DNA of 64,000 nt. It comes from Epiperipatus broadwayi (taxonomy: Eukaryota > Onychophora > Udeonychophora > Euonychophora > Peripatidae). The notes beneath the pieces are model-generated. The model did not search any database, was not told where the DNA came from, and worked only from the letters and a program-made list of their open reading frames with translations. The DNA is taken from positions 62,001-126,000 of the forward strand of contig JAQFVV010012989.1 in assembly GCA_028023455.1 (NCBI GenBank), in the 5' to 3' direction. The translations under genes were made by a program, and so were the position numbers. Numbering within the stretch: the stretch's first letter is position 1; each line of letters begins with the position of its first letter. Shown here one piece after another: positions 1 to 12,516 of the stretch.

Positions 1-1280
1 ACTGTTTTAAACCGTAAGAACTTTATAAATAATGAACATTAAATTAAAATTTTCTATATTTAAATGATTGCAATATGATCATATCTGACCAAACTAAATT
101 CTTTATTAATAGTGTTATTTGATGTTTTTTTTTCCTTATTTATGTAAAATCATTTCCATTTATTTATTTTTTATTCTTTAAGTTTCTATCATGATTTTTG
201 TTTTTCGTTAAATTAATTATATAAATGTTAAACTTAAGTCGGGCGTGAATGGCTGTATAGATTTGTAAAGTTATATTAGGGGAGGGTAATCTTAGGTTAT
301 TTGTGTTGTTGTTAGATTGGGTCAATGGATTGGATATATTGATGTAGTTAGTAGATGTAGTCAGAGATTCGCTACTGGCAGAATCGCTTCATACACCGCA
401 CTCTCCCGTTTTGCCTAGGGAAGGAATTATAAGACGCAGAGCGCAGTTCCTTTCTATGGAGTTTTTTTTTTATTGTTCTTCTCGTTGGATAGAAGTAATA
501 TTCCTATCTAATGAAAGTCAATATCTTCTCTTAATCTTTTTGGTGATGCCGTATTCCGTATTACATTGAATTCATCGATGTATCAGATGAATTGATGCCA
601 GTTTGACTGCGAATTTTAGCCTAAGGTTAAATAGGGATAGAATATTTTATTTTCAAATGAAAATCTATGTGGTCTATTCATACTTGATGCTAAATAAAAA
701 TGCATTAAATTTAAGTAGTTTATAGATGCTTGCATGGATTGGTTATCGGTTAAGTATGTTTTGGGTTTTCATATTTGATCAAAATATATAGACATCCGAT
801 AAATAATGATACCTTACGGTGAGTATCTAAAATGTATTTATTCGGATGTCTTTTAAGTTATTGGTGACAATGCAAGTATCTTATGGTGAATACTATTGGG
901 TTACATATAAATTTCCCTCCGCAATTTGTCAGTAATCAATAATTTTGTATTTTGATCGTTTATGTTTACTTTGGAACGTTTTTAACCGTGTAATCTATGT
1001 AACCGATCTATAGCAACATATTAAAACAAGCTTTTATAATCCCATCTATGCAAACTTAATTAAAATGTAAACTTATAATATACTAGAAATTAAAAATGTA
1101 AATTAAAATCTAAGGTAAAGTTAAAAATAATGTTAAATGTTAAAATGTAAAACTAATTTTAAATAATTTTAAATCTTATATATATGTGCATAAATAAATG
1201 TTTGTATGTTAATTACTGGCAGTGGCTTATTTTATTCCTCTTATATATATATTCTTATATTATTTTTTAAATCTCTGCTA
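1..1280. other. AT-rich non-coding DNA, no gene seen
   Basis: No credible coding frame or RNA gene is seen. The only structure recognised is a short hairpin repeat at 790-851. A somewhat GC-richer patch around 355-450 has no readable protein similarity. Confidence 0.6.
790..851. repeat. Short fold-back repeat (62 bp)
   Basis: Left arm AGACATCCGATAAATA is mirrored by the reverse complement of the right end (AGACATCCGAATAAATA), leaving a loop of about 30 bp. It looks like a tiny MITE or a solo hairpin. No target-site duplication is clear. Confidence 0.6.
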
Positions 1281-1287
1281 TTCCACT

Positions 1288-1412
1288 GAGCTAGTGACAT
1301 GGGCTAACGACCGGATGCAAAAAAAAAAAAAAAATTTTTTTTTTTTTACTTACGTATCTGCCTACTCTATAAATTTTTCTAGGTTCAAATGCCTAGATGG
1401 CGCCCTGTAGTG
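1288..1412 (+). repeat. tRNA-derived SINE-like remnant
   Basis: An A-box-like segment (ACTGAGCTAGTGACATGGGC, about 1283-1302) is followed by an anticodon-arm-like GGGCTAACGACC and, after a poly-A/poly-T interruption (about 1320-1347), a B-box-like GGTTCAAATGCCT (about 1382-1394). Together these suggest a Pol III-type SINE head broken by a homopolymer. It could also be a degenerate tRNA pseudogene. The A box is weak, so the call is tentative. Confidence 0.35.
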
Positions 1413-1802
1413 CAGTTTACGTTAAGTCGCCTTCTCCGGATCGTTACAATATGAAACATTATTTTTTCATATATAATTTTGTAGCCAGAAATGATGCAAT
1501 CTTGTTAAGAAGTCTCTCGAAAAACAATTACCCGGAAGACCCCTTAGATTAAAGTAAAAGATTATGAATTGGTAATAATAAAATAAACCCATTAGTGGAA
1601 ATTGTCCATGCTAGCTTGTTTTAAAATCACAAGATATATTTTAAAACAATCATTCGAGAAACTGATAACAAACTTGCATTGTTTCAAACATCCCTAGATA
1701 AGAGTATCCGGTCAAACTATTCCAGATAAAAGTTAAGTGCTTAAACTGCCTCAGGTCCAGCAGTAGTTGCTAAGTTACAGCTTCAAAATAAAAGTATATA
1801 TA

Positions 1803-1868
1803 CTGCTGGATTTGAACCCACAAGAGAGGAGACCATTAAATAGCTATGTTGCTATACATATACCACGC
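1803..1868 (-). repeat. tRNA-like SINE head remnant
   Basis: Read on the minus strand, GGGTTCAAATCCAGC is a good B box (reverse complement at about 1805-1819), preceded by about 45 bp of tRNA-like sequence starting GGCGTGGT. No poly-A tail or target duplication was recognised. It is either a SINE relic or a tRNA pseudogene. Confidence 0.4.
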
Positions 1869-1879
1869 CAGTTTTAAAT

Positions 1880-2920
1880 CTCACTCAATGTGTCGTGGGT
1901 AGGAAATTTCGCCTTGTCCCTCTGTTCTAATATGCTGTTCCCATGAACGAAGCTCTGCATCCCGTACTACTGAACTTTATATTTTTCCAGTGAAAGTGAA
2001 ATGCTATCTCTTAAATTAATAATGCTACCCTAGATCTAGTGAAACAATACTGATGGACTGACTCCTAATGAAATCGTTCTTCCAAATAAGCAAGGTAAAA
2101 GAACTTTGACCACTTATAATTATTAAATCCTGCCTTCTCTGTAATATTTATATATTAAATCATCTATATTAAATGTCTTCAAATATGTATTCTATAATTC
2201 TATATAACTAATCTATATTAAGCCTCCAATATGTTTTTCTTTTCTTTTAATTCCAAGCAGCAAATAATTTTCATTTACATTTATGTATCTATATTTTAAA
2301 ATAAATGCCAATAGTATTCTAAAATCGCCAGCATATAATTCATTTTCGTTTCCCCACCCATCATTTACTGGGTAAATAATTTATAATTTGATCAAAACAA
2401 GTCTTATTTGACTTACCCAGGTGCTCGCGATTTTAGATAAATAAACTAATTATATTTTTCATGTTTACTGTAGAAAAACAGATTTGACTTCTGTTTTTCA
2501 CATTCTCCTTCCTAAATAATGTGCTATCTTTTATTCTTAAATTATATTATATATATGTAAAACCCATCTTAGCTATTACCACCACCCACTTATTTTGTAA
2601 TCATTTATATATTTTCACAAGGGCATTGATTAACCAAAATTGAGATTTATTAAATGTGTAAAAAGTAATGAATAATATTAAGTAACATAATGTAAAGGGG
2701 AGGGGGATCTTAAGAGCTTAGTTTTATATTTAAGTATAATTATTATCTATGTTTGCTTAGTGAAGCCACATCATTACACCGAATATTTCATAATTCGTGG
2801 GCAACAAATATGTTTCGATAATCTTTAATCATTAGAATTATATTTATATATTATATTATTAAGCATTACGTGCATAAAGGCCATTTCATATATATATATA
2901 TATTTGTGCTTCTTTCTCAC
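1880..2920. other. AT-rich non-coding DNA
   Basis: Short AT microsatellites and nothing protein-like on either strand. No RNA gene seen. Confidence 0.55.
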
Positions 2921-2924
2921 ATGG

Positions 2925-3240
2925 AGGCATCCGTGAAGTCGGGCCCCATCATCATTCTCAATTTCCTTAAACCAGGCTGTAAAACCACCCTGGGGACATC
3001 CTTGGTCTTATGTGCATGTTTTATACGGGATCACTCTGGAAAATCCAGCCCGTGACATTGCCGACCACTCTTCATCATCCATGATTCGCTTGTACTTCAC
3101 TCCAGAGAATCTGGACTCTTTTGTTTGTCAAACCAACCCTGCCTACGTTTGCAGAGGAAATCGGTCCACTTCGTTATTAAAAAAATTCATGAAGCACACT
3201 CCAGGATCCATAATTGGACTGACCCAATCAGCCGCCAGCA
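2925..3240 (-). pseudogene. GC-richer decayed coding patch, product unknown
   Basis: This roughly 300-bp patch is clearly richer in G+C than its surroundings. Read on the minus strand it gives protein-like stretches such as KYKRIMDDEEWSAMSRAGF followed by SRVIPYKTC (about 3098 down to 3011), then a downstream segment containing AWFKEIENDDGARL. These are separated by stops and probable frameshifts; an upstream stretch contains WRLIGSVQLWILECAS. I do not recognise the family. Plus-strand frames also stay open for 60-85 codons but look less protein-like. It may be a processed pseudogene or a transposon coding relic. The alternative, an exon of a host gene, is disfavoured by the stops. Confidence 0.35.
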
Positions 3241-3269
3241 TGCACCACCTTTCAGTGTCTTATTAGTCA

Positions 3270-6060
3270 CCCAGAAGTATTCATAAACCATAATGAAATG
3301 ATTTCTTTAAACAGACATATTTCCATTAGTTTAATATAAGTATTAATGCGATAGATTTAGTATCGTTTATATAATTATTCATTACCCATCCCGCGCATTA
3401 ATTATCTATAACTCAAATTAATCATAATATTGAATGTAACCAAATGTAATATCTGCTTATGAAATTATTGTTGTTTAAATTAAGTAAATGCTTTTTGTCT
3501 CTGGGGGTGTAATAGTATTCGAGTAATGTATTCCAATAGCGCTAATTCATTAAATCACACATATATTATTGGCATAGCCACAAATCTTATGTTATCATTA
3601 AATATAAATCAAACACACATATATAATACTTACGAGGCTCATGTCAGGTACATAACCCATCATAATTTTGTTATTAATAAATCTTAAATATATATATATA
3701 TATCAAACTCGAACCATTGCTTTCTTTTAGGTAAGATAATATATTAAGTTATTACTTATGCTAAATATGACTAGATGATCTCCGCTCAATACATAATTAA
3801 TATGCTAGGTAGCGAGCCTTCATTGCTCATAAAATATAGCTCGTTATTAAGTTATTCTATCATATAAGTTTAGCCTAGAGTCTTTTTGTGTCTCCGATGA
3901 TCGATGCCAGCGGGTGAGAAGTAAATTAATCGATGTCATCGGGATTGTTGTTTATAATGTTATAGATCTGGGAAATAGGCAATTAGGGCAGAATTCATGA
4001 GTGTTTCTGACCTGTGTATCTTGCGCACGATTGGATTCGAGGTACTTTCGCCTAGATGCTAGATCTTGTTACGTGAACATACAAATCTGACCGGCACACA
4101 TCAAACTTCCAGTAGTGACACTAAAGCTGAGAATACATACATTTTTCCAGGTTCTTCTTTTAAAGGGATCCAATAAAGTAAAAAAAAAAAAATCAAATAT
4201 TAGCTGAAAAGAATTGAAAAATAGTAAACTGTTGTTTAAGTTTAAGGAATCGAGTAATAAAACTAAGTGAAAGGCATTGTATTTCTAACCATATCAGGCA
4301 TTTTTAATTCTTAGTTTGAAATTTTAGAAATAGTCCAAAGTTTTGAATTCGTAACAAATTTTCTTGATAGCATTAAAAAGTTAAAGATGACTGCTATATA
4401 AATTCAAAGCAAATGGTCTGAGCATATGGAAGTAGTCTTACTATTTAGAGTTCAGAGATTACTTAAGTTAACAATAGATGGCTCTGGAGTAAAAGAAATA
4501 AATGCTTTACTGATCCTAAAAGCATTTGCTAAATGAATGTAGAAAAAATTATGTGCTGTTTTGTAAGTGAATAATATATTTAGACAAAGATATTTGCATT
4601 CATAGAGTTTGATAACATCAGAAGACAAAAACAATAAAGAATAGTATTTAGACTTTACATAAATAAATTAGGTATTGCATAAAAGAATTATTAGTATCAA
4701 AAAAATATTTCCCAAAAAGTAAAAAAAAATCCACATGCATATACTTTGAAATGAAATAGAAAATACGCTTTGAATTGAATGGCAAATATAGCTCAAAACA
4801 TAGTCTCTCTAGCATATTAATAATTTTTATTAGTCATTCATTAGACCAGAGAAGACTGACATTATGATGATGATTTTATTTATCAATGAATGCCGGCTAT
4901 AATAGAAATTATAGCTCCAACATAATCATATCACAAATCCAACTCCTTCGATATCCATTATTACGTCTAATGCTAGCTCTTATCTAACTAGCTATTAATT
5001 TACGTACAGTATATTCAATTCATTTTAAAAATCACACAGACTAAATTTATAATTTATAATACTGTATATCTAGATATATTTTGTAATGCCACATAGAATA
5101 AAAACAAAAGTCATTCAAAGATGTTAAATTTAATAAAATGATTAATTTAATTAAATAAAAATTATAAAACAAGCAATTATTATAAATAGAATTATAGCTT
5201 CAAATAAATAAATAAGCATTTCCCTTTTCATACAAGTCAATGAATAAATAATTATTTAAATACTTCATTACTAATAAATTTTTTTCCCTTTTAATTATCT
5301 ATGGACCTGACATATATTATAAAACTTATATTCCCAATATACTTGCGAGTTACCATATATATATATATGAGTATTACTAATGTATATAAAAATTAGTAAC
5401 AATAATAAAACAACAAAAGAAATAATTTTTTAAAAATGCTTTGGAGACAAGTACCTGAATTAGAAGTAATATTTTACTAGCAATAGAACCGAAATAAAAA
5501 ATGAACATTTCACCTTATTATCCTCTTGAACTCAATTAGAAAGCATGTATGTATAATTATATATAACGGTTTTGTGTGCACATGTAGAAATTGTTGGTAT
5601 AAAAATATTATATATTTCTGTCCAGAATTTTCATGATGAGGACTTCTTTTTTTTTAATAGAAGTGTTTAGAACTAGTTTTCTGAAGGTTGCCTGCATCCT
5701 CTTGAATTAATTTCATTATGTTTTGTTGCTTTTAAATTTTATATTTCTATAATTAAATTTAATTTTTACTAGATTTGATTACTGTTGCTGAGTTGAGTAG
5801 AAAAGCATTTATTTCAAAGGCTGAATTTCACTTTTTCAAGCAGGTTCTTTTTTAAATCTTCTCATTTCAGACTGTTTTTACACCCAAACATTGTAAGTGA
5901 TCTATACAATAGGTTCACAATTCGAGAGAAGATTGGATCATAGTCTACATTTAAAAAAGTTGTAATCATCGTTAAAGTTATTGTACCAAAGTGAGTATCT
6001 TTTAATTTTTAATTATATATATATATGTTAATTCTAATATTTTCACGGATAAAAGATGTC
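3270..6060. other. AT-rich non-coding DNA
   Basis: Scattered (TA)n tracts (about 3690, 5356) and a poly-A run near 4178 are present. No coding frame with protein-like composition, RNA gene or clear repeat pair was found. Confidence 0.55.
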
Positions 6061-6066
6061 ATATTA

Positions 6067-6269
6067 TTATTACTATTTGTGGGATATTCCGTGTAGTGAA
6101 AAAGCTAAATGCTGACATTTCAGTACAATATCAAGTACCTTCCTCAGGGCGTCCTCTTAGAGGACGAGGAAGGTACTTGATATTGTACTGAAACATCAGC
6201 ATTGATATTGTACTGAAACATCAGCATTTAGCTTTTTCACTACACGGAATATCCCGCAAATAGTAATAA
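6067..6269. repeat. Near-perfect fold-back element with a duplicated arm segment
   Basis: The left arm begins TTATTACTATTTG and is matched by CAAATAGTAATAA at the right end. The arms pair for about 80 bp, through GATATTCCGTGTAGTGAAAA and TCAAGTACCTTCCTC, to a small GC-rich tip (about 6147-6168). The right arm contains a 25-bp unit twice in tandem (6179-6203 and 6204-6228) that the left arm has once. This is a non-autonomous fold-back repeat. The high arm identity suggests it is young or recently converted. Confidence 0.85.
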
Positions 6270-8264
6270 GATATATATATATATACCAGATTATAAATTG
6301 GAATTACTAATATAATTGTTCCTTATTGATTTAAACTTAATTCCCACTAATATGCTTTAAACGATCTGGCACAAAGTTTGTTCAGTTCAACATTTTAATT
6401 TTAATATTTAAAACCTTTATTTAATATTATGAATCAATAAATTGGGCTTTATTTGTTACAAATTTAAGTTCACAAATGAAATATATATATATATATGTAT
6501 TTGAATTTTCCAAATATATATATATAAAATAAATATGTAAAAATAATGGGAACAATGACTGGTTCTTTGTCATAATAGTGTTGTAAAAAGAAAATTAATA
6601 AAATATTTGGTGAAACAGTTCCAATTTTTAAATTTCAACAAATTATTACAAAGACATAAATTTTAAAAATTGCTTTTATATTTAAAAAGTTATCACAAAA
6701 AATATGATCTACCACTGTTTGACAATATGTCATGACTGTAATAATCACTGCTTCCGGTTTAATTATATTTCAAGTTTATTAAGTTGTATTCTTAAAATTG
6801 AAATGTATTTTTAAAAAGTCTAAACAGAAACATAAAATATATTTTTAATTATAATTAAAATATTTTGTCAAAATAATCACAAATAGTAAATTATGCAATT
6901 TTCCCCTCTTAATTTTCAAAAAATAGAATGGGTTTTTTAAATAATCATATTAAAAAGTCAACTAATCAGCAATTTCAAGTTTTGATGGGGTCTTTTCACC
7001 ACATACTTAGTAAAGTGTAGTTATTGATTCATTAGTTACAAAAACATCAGATGTCAATAATTCTCAGAGCCTTTGAAGTTTATAGCACAAAATGACTGTA
7101 AATAATAATAAAAAAGTAATTTAAAGCCATAATCTAAAAGCACTATTATAGCATTCTGCAAAAAACTGTATAGTAAATATGAAGAGTTAATTTACCTGTA
7201 AATACATGAATATATATTTATTTGCAATTCGGCCAATTTAAAATCAAAATATTTACAATTCTTTATAATTTAAAGTTGTAAATATTAATTCTTATTAAGT
7301 GCAATGTCAGCACGTAATACTTAAATAAGGCTAAAATCTTAGTACATGTGCCTTGAGTGCTTAATTTATGACAAGAGAGACCTCTACAAATCTAAACGCA
7401 AGATTCGACTTTATAAAGGTAAAAGTGGCCCACACTCTTATCTTCAACATATTTTTCTATATATATAGGCAAATCTAAAGCATTAAGATTTGTGAGCATG
7501 AAGCTAATAAATTCTTCACTGATTAAGTCCACTTTTTCTATTAAACATTAATGATTGTGAAATCTTTTGATTTACAATGAGTTAATAAAAATTTATTTTG
7601 TAGAAAAATGATGTTAATTTGAACATTCTGTAAGTTTGCATAATTCTAATTCACTGTTGAAATATTTTTTTTAAAATGCAAATTCTCTTTATACAAAAAT
7701 TAATTGGTTAAAATTCATGTCAATGTAAACTACTCTAACAAAATGTTTTTTTTTAAAAACAAGCATTTGCATGGAATTTCAAGAATTTTAATTTTATATT
7801 TAGTACAAAGTTGAGGATAAATAATTATTCTTAACTTGCATGAAACATAAAGCCAAAAAGTTGTAAATTCTATGCTAAATATTATCTTTGCAAATATAAA
7901 CAAAAAATAAAAAACAACTGAGAACAGTCATTTTTATGTAGGCAGTTATTTGAAAAAGTTGTACAAAGCAGCTTCAACTTTGATTATGACTTTTGTTTCA
8001 CATTTAATAAGTCAAGTAAATATAAGTATGTAATGAACTTAAATATATATTATTTAATTATTTTTTGTGCAATATAAATATTTGCTAATAATTTCAATTT
8101 TTAAAAGCAATTTTTTAACATTGCTTTTACGATATACAAAAATAATGCTACTTACTAATGCAAACTTTTTTCATAATGAAGTAAATATAAAAATAAATTT
8201 ACATTTATTTTATTTATTAATGAATTAAACTTTATAAGTAATATCTAATACAGTGCATTCAAAC
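6270..8264. other. AT-rich non-coding DNA
   Basis: Low-complexity A/T sequence with (TA)n tracts near 6482 and 6515. No gene or defined repeat boundary is seen. Confidence 0.55.
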
Positions 8265-9560
8265 ATATGTTTCAACAAATCAAGGAACTTCATATAGAGA
8301 AATCAAGAAAAATAACTGGAGTCAACTTGCCTGTACAGCCATCTATATGATTTAAATTGCAAAATTTATGTATATTTTATTCTGATATTTTAATTTTAAT
8401 TTGCATATTTCCAAATGAAATATTTTGTTTTTAAAATTATTTACCCCCTATTAAGAATTTTCTCAAGATCTATATTTAAATATGCATATTTTTCTATATG
8501 CATTATAATATAAAATTTTAGTTTTAAAAAAATCCATAGATGGACAGAAATTGAATATTTGGCACCATAACTAGGATTTAGCTCTGCTTTCCACCAGTCT
8601 TAATGAGTTGTGCTTTAGTAGTCAGCCAATTTTATGACATCACCATTTTTATGACATTGTTTAGAGAAAATAGTTCAAATTACCAAAAATGTGTTTATTT
8701 GTGAATTTATTACAATTCAAGATTCTTCTTGTACAATAATTTATACAATATTTATTATAAAAAAATATAAATTATTAATAATTTATTTTGAATGGAAATA
8801 CTTTATTTTTAGTAGCATAACATTAAATGTTTTGACAACACAAACCTACCCTGAAGGCATTTACAAGCTTACTTTCTGCATCATCCATGTTATTGATTAT
8901 AATGAGTATAAATATATTGTAATATTGCAATAAATATTAAAAAATTTTAAACTTTTAAAGCAAAATTTATTAGAATTAAGAGGAATAAATAAATATTCAT
9001 TCAGATTTTAAAAGAAAATGACAAATTATTAAATTTTTTTTTATTGAAAATGAAAATAATCTTTCTAGAAATGATAATGTACAAAAACCTTTGCTTTCAT
9101 TACATATTCATTTCTTTAATATTTTCAAAAATAAAATGTGAAAATTTAGAATTTATTTAAATAGTAAACAAAAATATTTATCAAATGAAGCCAAATTTAT
9201 TCTTTTCTGATAAGTAATAATGGTTTAATCTTAAATTCAATATTGAACCTGAAAACCAAAAAAATGATGAAACGTTTAAGAGTTAAAAAAATCTAAAGAT
9301 GTTAGAATAATCAAAAATTTGGTGCCTTCAAAGACTTTTAGACATGACTTAAGATGTTTGAGAAGTTTCTCTTATTGTTTTCAAATTTCACATGCTTTGC
9401 AAGATTACTTTGAGAAAAGAAGTTCCAACTGGTTACTAACATATCATCAATGACTCTCTGTTGAATATATTATAGTACTATAAAAATTATAAAAACTTTT
9501 AATATATTAAAGCATAATTTGCTAGATTAATCATTTATTAATTCATATTTTAAACAATAA
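8265..9560 (+). repeat. Unclassified interspersed repeat, copy 1
   Basis: Segments recur in the same order elsewhere in the window. The stretch with GTCAACTTGCCTGTACAGCC (about 8321) matches about 50471. The stretch with TCTAAAGATGTTAGAATAAT (about 9291) matches about 33509 and 50561. The stretch around 9180 (TATCAAATGAAGCC) matches about 35036 and 51191. Copies are perhaps 70-85% alike by eye. No coding potential survives. It may be the non-coding part of an old retroelement. Confidence 0.5.
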
Positions 9561-9755
9561 TGACAATAAAAAATAATCATTGATTTAATAAAATCAATGT
9601 GCATCTCATGACCACTGAATGACAAAACTATTCTTTGTTTTTATTACAATTTTATTTTTCACTTAACCAAGTTTTACTTGTTGACTTAGAATTATTATGA
9701 AAAGATATCAAAATCAAACTTTTCTTTATTCTACTGTAATATCCTATATAAATTC

Positions 9756-9977
9756 AGTGTATCCAAACCAATTCAAACACTTTTTAGCAAAAACTCTTTA
9801 TTTGTACATATATACATACACCTATGTTTCAACTGTCCTGCAGTCTTCTTTTTTATTTTATTTTGTTCATTGTATCATAGTTCTGAAGAAAACTGCAGGA
9901 TAATTGAAATGTAGTTGTCTGTATATATGTACAAATAAAGAGTTGGAAAAAAGCATTTGAAGTGGTTTGGATAAATT
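9756..9977. repeat. Fold-back repeat with CTGCAG-centred arms
   Basis: Arms of about 90 bp pair: ATCCAAACCAATTCAAACAC on the left with the reverse complement of the right end, then CTCTTTATTTGTACATATAT in both, ending at CTGCAG near the loop. The right arm reads GAAGAAAACTGCAGG and then ATAATTGAAATG, resembling stem motifs found near the ends of some Penelope-like elements. That similarity is inference only. Confidence 0.75.
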
Positions 9978-10059
9978 GTATTTATTATAAAAAGATATAA
10001 TAAATATAAGATGAATCAGCTTTCAGCAAAAAATAATGCCAGAATCATAGTGCTGTGTA

Positions 10060-10333
10060 GAGTTATGCAGTATAGGTGTGATGTAATATGTAAATGAGGC
10101 ACAATATGAACACAAAAATAGATATTACATTTTCTGGACAATGGAGCAAATGACTCATTTTTGTTGATGGAATGTGGATCCTTTGCAATTGCCGAAGCCT
10201 TTTCATATTTGCATTTTTATCATCTCTTTTCATTGTCTGGAAAATGGAATATCTAATTACTTTTTTGCATATTGTGCCTCATTTATATATTACATCTCAT
10301 CAATTATATAAGCACACCTATACTGCATAACTC
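10060..10333. repeat. Inverted pair of Penelope-like 3' ends
   Basis: The left arm GAGTTATGCAGTATAGGTGT is mirrored at the right end by TACTGCATAACTC. Both arms carry ATGAGGCACAATATG or its complement and a TCTGGAAAATGG-type segment. The left arm, read on the minus strand, also contains AATTGCAAAGGATCCACATT, the sequence just beyond the GIY-YIG remnant of the Penelope-like copy at 14,528. The hairpin is therefore most simply two copies of that element's 3' end joined head to head. Confidence 0.7.
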
Positions 10334-10336
10334 ATT

Positions 10337-10720
10337 TTGGCAGTGTTAAAAACCTGGCTCAACTTACATTTATTGTACTTTTTCATAATAACTCAAAGTC
10401 AACAAGTGTTTAAGAATTACATAGTTTTAGGAAAAGAGTTAATACTTTTGCAAATAAAATTTTATTTTTTTCAATATTTGCAAAGTTCAAGTATGATTTT
10501 TTTAGAATTTATTTCATTTGTAAACATAAATTTTTACCAGTTCAGGGGCACTTTATTATATTCTAATATAAAGTAATGGTTCAATACTAATAAATGATGA
10601 AAGTTTACAAAACTGTCTTCAGGAAAAACAATTAAATTTGTCATAGTGCTAGATGGTTAAGTTATTAAATGCATTGACACTTAAATTTTAAATATTGTTC
10701 ATTTTACATATATATATATA
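10337..10720 (+). repeat. Unclassified interspersed repeat, partial copy
   Basis: The segment around 10,503-10,590 (AATTTATTTCATTTGTAAAC, then a TTTATTATATTCTAATATAA stretch) matches parts of the repeat at about 9150-9230 and 35,020-35,080. Sequence at 10,385-10,420 also resembles that after the Penelope-like end at 14,750. Boundaries are uncertain. Confidence 0.4.
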
Positions 10721-12099
10721 TATTTGAATAATTTTGTTTCTATTTGGAAATTTTTCAAATCCAAACTCAATCTTGAATCTAAGTTGTGGATTAATGCTAA
10801 TCTATCTGCAATTAATTTCATAGAAAGTCATGTGATGGTTCGAGCAATCTAATGAGAATTTCATTCAATTATTTTTACTTTATATTTCTCAGTTATGAAT
10901 TTATTATAGAATCTCTTGAGTCAGCAACACAACATTTGTGCTTAAACAGCAAACAGCTATATTATTTGTAAACTGTTAAAACATATCCTTACTTCTGCAA
11001 ATTATTTAGATGGAAAAAATATTTGTACTTTTAAAAAAAAATTCTAATTTACATTTTATCTTTGGAGAAGCTCTAGACAGAAAAATACAATGAATAAAGA
11101 ATTTGTGTTCTCACTTTATTGGGGCATTGCGATATAACTTCTAATATAATCTTGTGTTGCTGTATAAGCAACATATTTTTGTATTGACCAAAATGATGGG
11201 GTTACATTGCAAATTGTGTAAATAAAAGTTTATATATACTTCTGTTATATTTATGCTTACTGATGATTAATGCGAATCTATTTCTTTATTATAGCTATAG
11301 TTCTATCTATTTCTTTATCTCTAACTACAGGTTTGTCTATTTTAAAATTACAGTATTTATCTTTTTTGAAAAAAAGAAATTGTGAAGTGTACCTTAGAGA
11401 AGCTACTTTATAGACAACCCTTTGGTTTATGGGAATTTGCAAAAAGCAATAATAGAAATTGTTTGATCAATGAAATGTTAACATTCTATTGGGAATTAAT
11501 GAAAGAATTTGACAGCTGCTTCTAGCTAATAGCTACTTAAAAGTTTTCACAAATCATCGATAACTTCTTCTAATGTGCGCAGTAATATAAATATTTGTTT
11601 AAAACTATACAAATTGATAGCTTTAATAAGTAATAAATATATGTTTTTAAATATAGTCCAAAAAAATATGAAAATTTTGAAGTAAAATTTTTGCATAAAT
11701 TAACCTATTAAATTTTCTAATTTTCCATCTATCTGACTTCTTTTTTCCACAGTCTGTGTGCGCACGCATACATATATATATATATAGTTAAACAATAAAA
11801 GCAAATTAAACACAAATATATCTGTAATTAACTGATGCAGGATTCATTGTAGATGAAGACTACATTATATTTCAATCACACATTTCTATTACAGTAAATT
11901 CATTGACATTTATGCTTCTGAATGATTAATTGAAGCTGACTCTAGAGCTCAAAATCAAAGAATCAGGACTTCTTTCTGCCTCTTCCATTGGTTGGTCTTC
12001 TTATGAACTCCCAAACAACAAACCATTTGACTAATTATCTATTGATGCTTATTAACTGTCTTTATAGTGGTATCATTTGATTACAATTTAAATAGTCAG
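10721..12099. other. AT-rich non-coding DNA
   Basis: A (TA)n tract near 11,770 and no protein-like frame. No repeat partner was recognised within the window. Confidence 0.5.
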
Positions 12100-12245
12100 A
12101 TAAAAATTGCCAGATATCAATTTACCAATGATCATTGTGATATGCAAATGATATGTTTATATATGTATTTATATAAGGTGGTCTAAAAATTTCTGAACTT
12201 TTTTCAATGAAGATCTAACTGGACTTGATTAATATTTTATATGAA
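12100..12245 (+). mobile_element. Short Penelope-like element fragment
   Basis: A 28-bp stretch at 12,139-12,166 is identical to 13,751-13,778 in the larger Penelope-like copy, where it covers the degenerate YxDD motif of the reverse transcriptase. A second shared piece (about 12,212, GGACTTGATTA) matches 14,041. The fragment looks like an internally deleted relic of the same family, ending where the MITE at 12,251 begins. Confidence 0.45.
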
Positions 12246-12250
12246 CAGGT

Positions 12251-12516
12251 AAAACTTTCCATGCAGTAGTGCCACTCAGTGCAAGCCAGAGTAATCAATG
12301 GATGCCAGAAGGCTTGTGCATAAAATCCCTATCTAGTGCCTACTCATCCAATATTCACAGACTAGTTTCTGGCTTGTGGCCTTCATTGGTGAAGAGCCTT
12401 GGATCTGAGAGCACTGCACAAACCAGAAACTAGTGTGGGGATTTTATGCACAAGCCTTCTGGAATCCATTGATTACTCAGACTTGCACTGAGTGGCACTA
12501 CTGTATGGAGAGTTTT
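12251..12516. mobile_element. Fold-back MITE, family M1 copy 1
   Basis: Terminal inverted arms: AAAACTTTCCATGCAGTAGT at the left and ACTACTGTATGGAGAGTTTT at the right. They continue through the AGAGTAATCAATGGA segment and CTTGTGCATAAAATCCC. A central loop of about 50 bp holds a shorter ACTAGTTTCTGG pair. Related copies lie at 31,730 and 36,096. There is no coding capacity, so it is a non-autonomous DNA element. The family's autonomous partner is not in the window. Confidence 0.8.
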
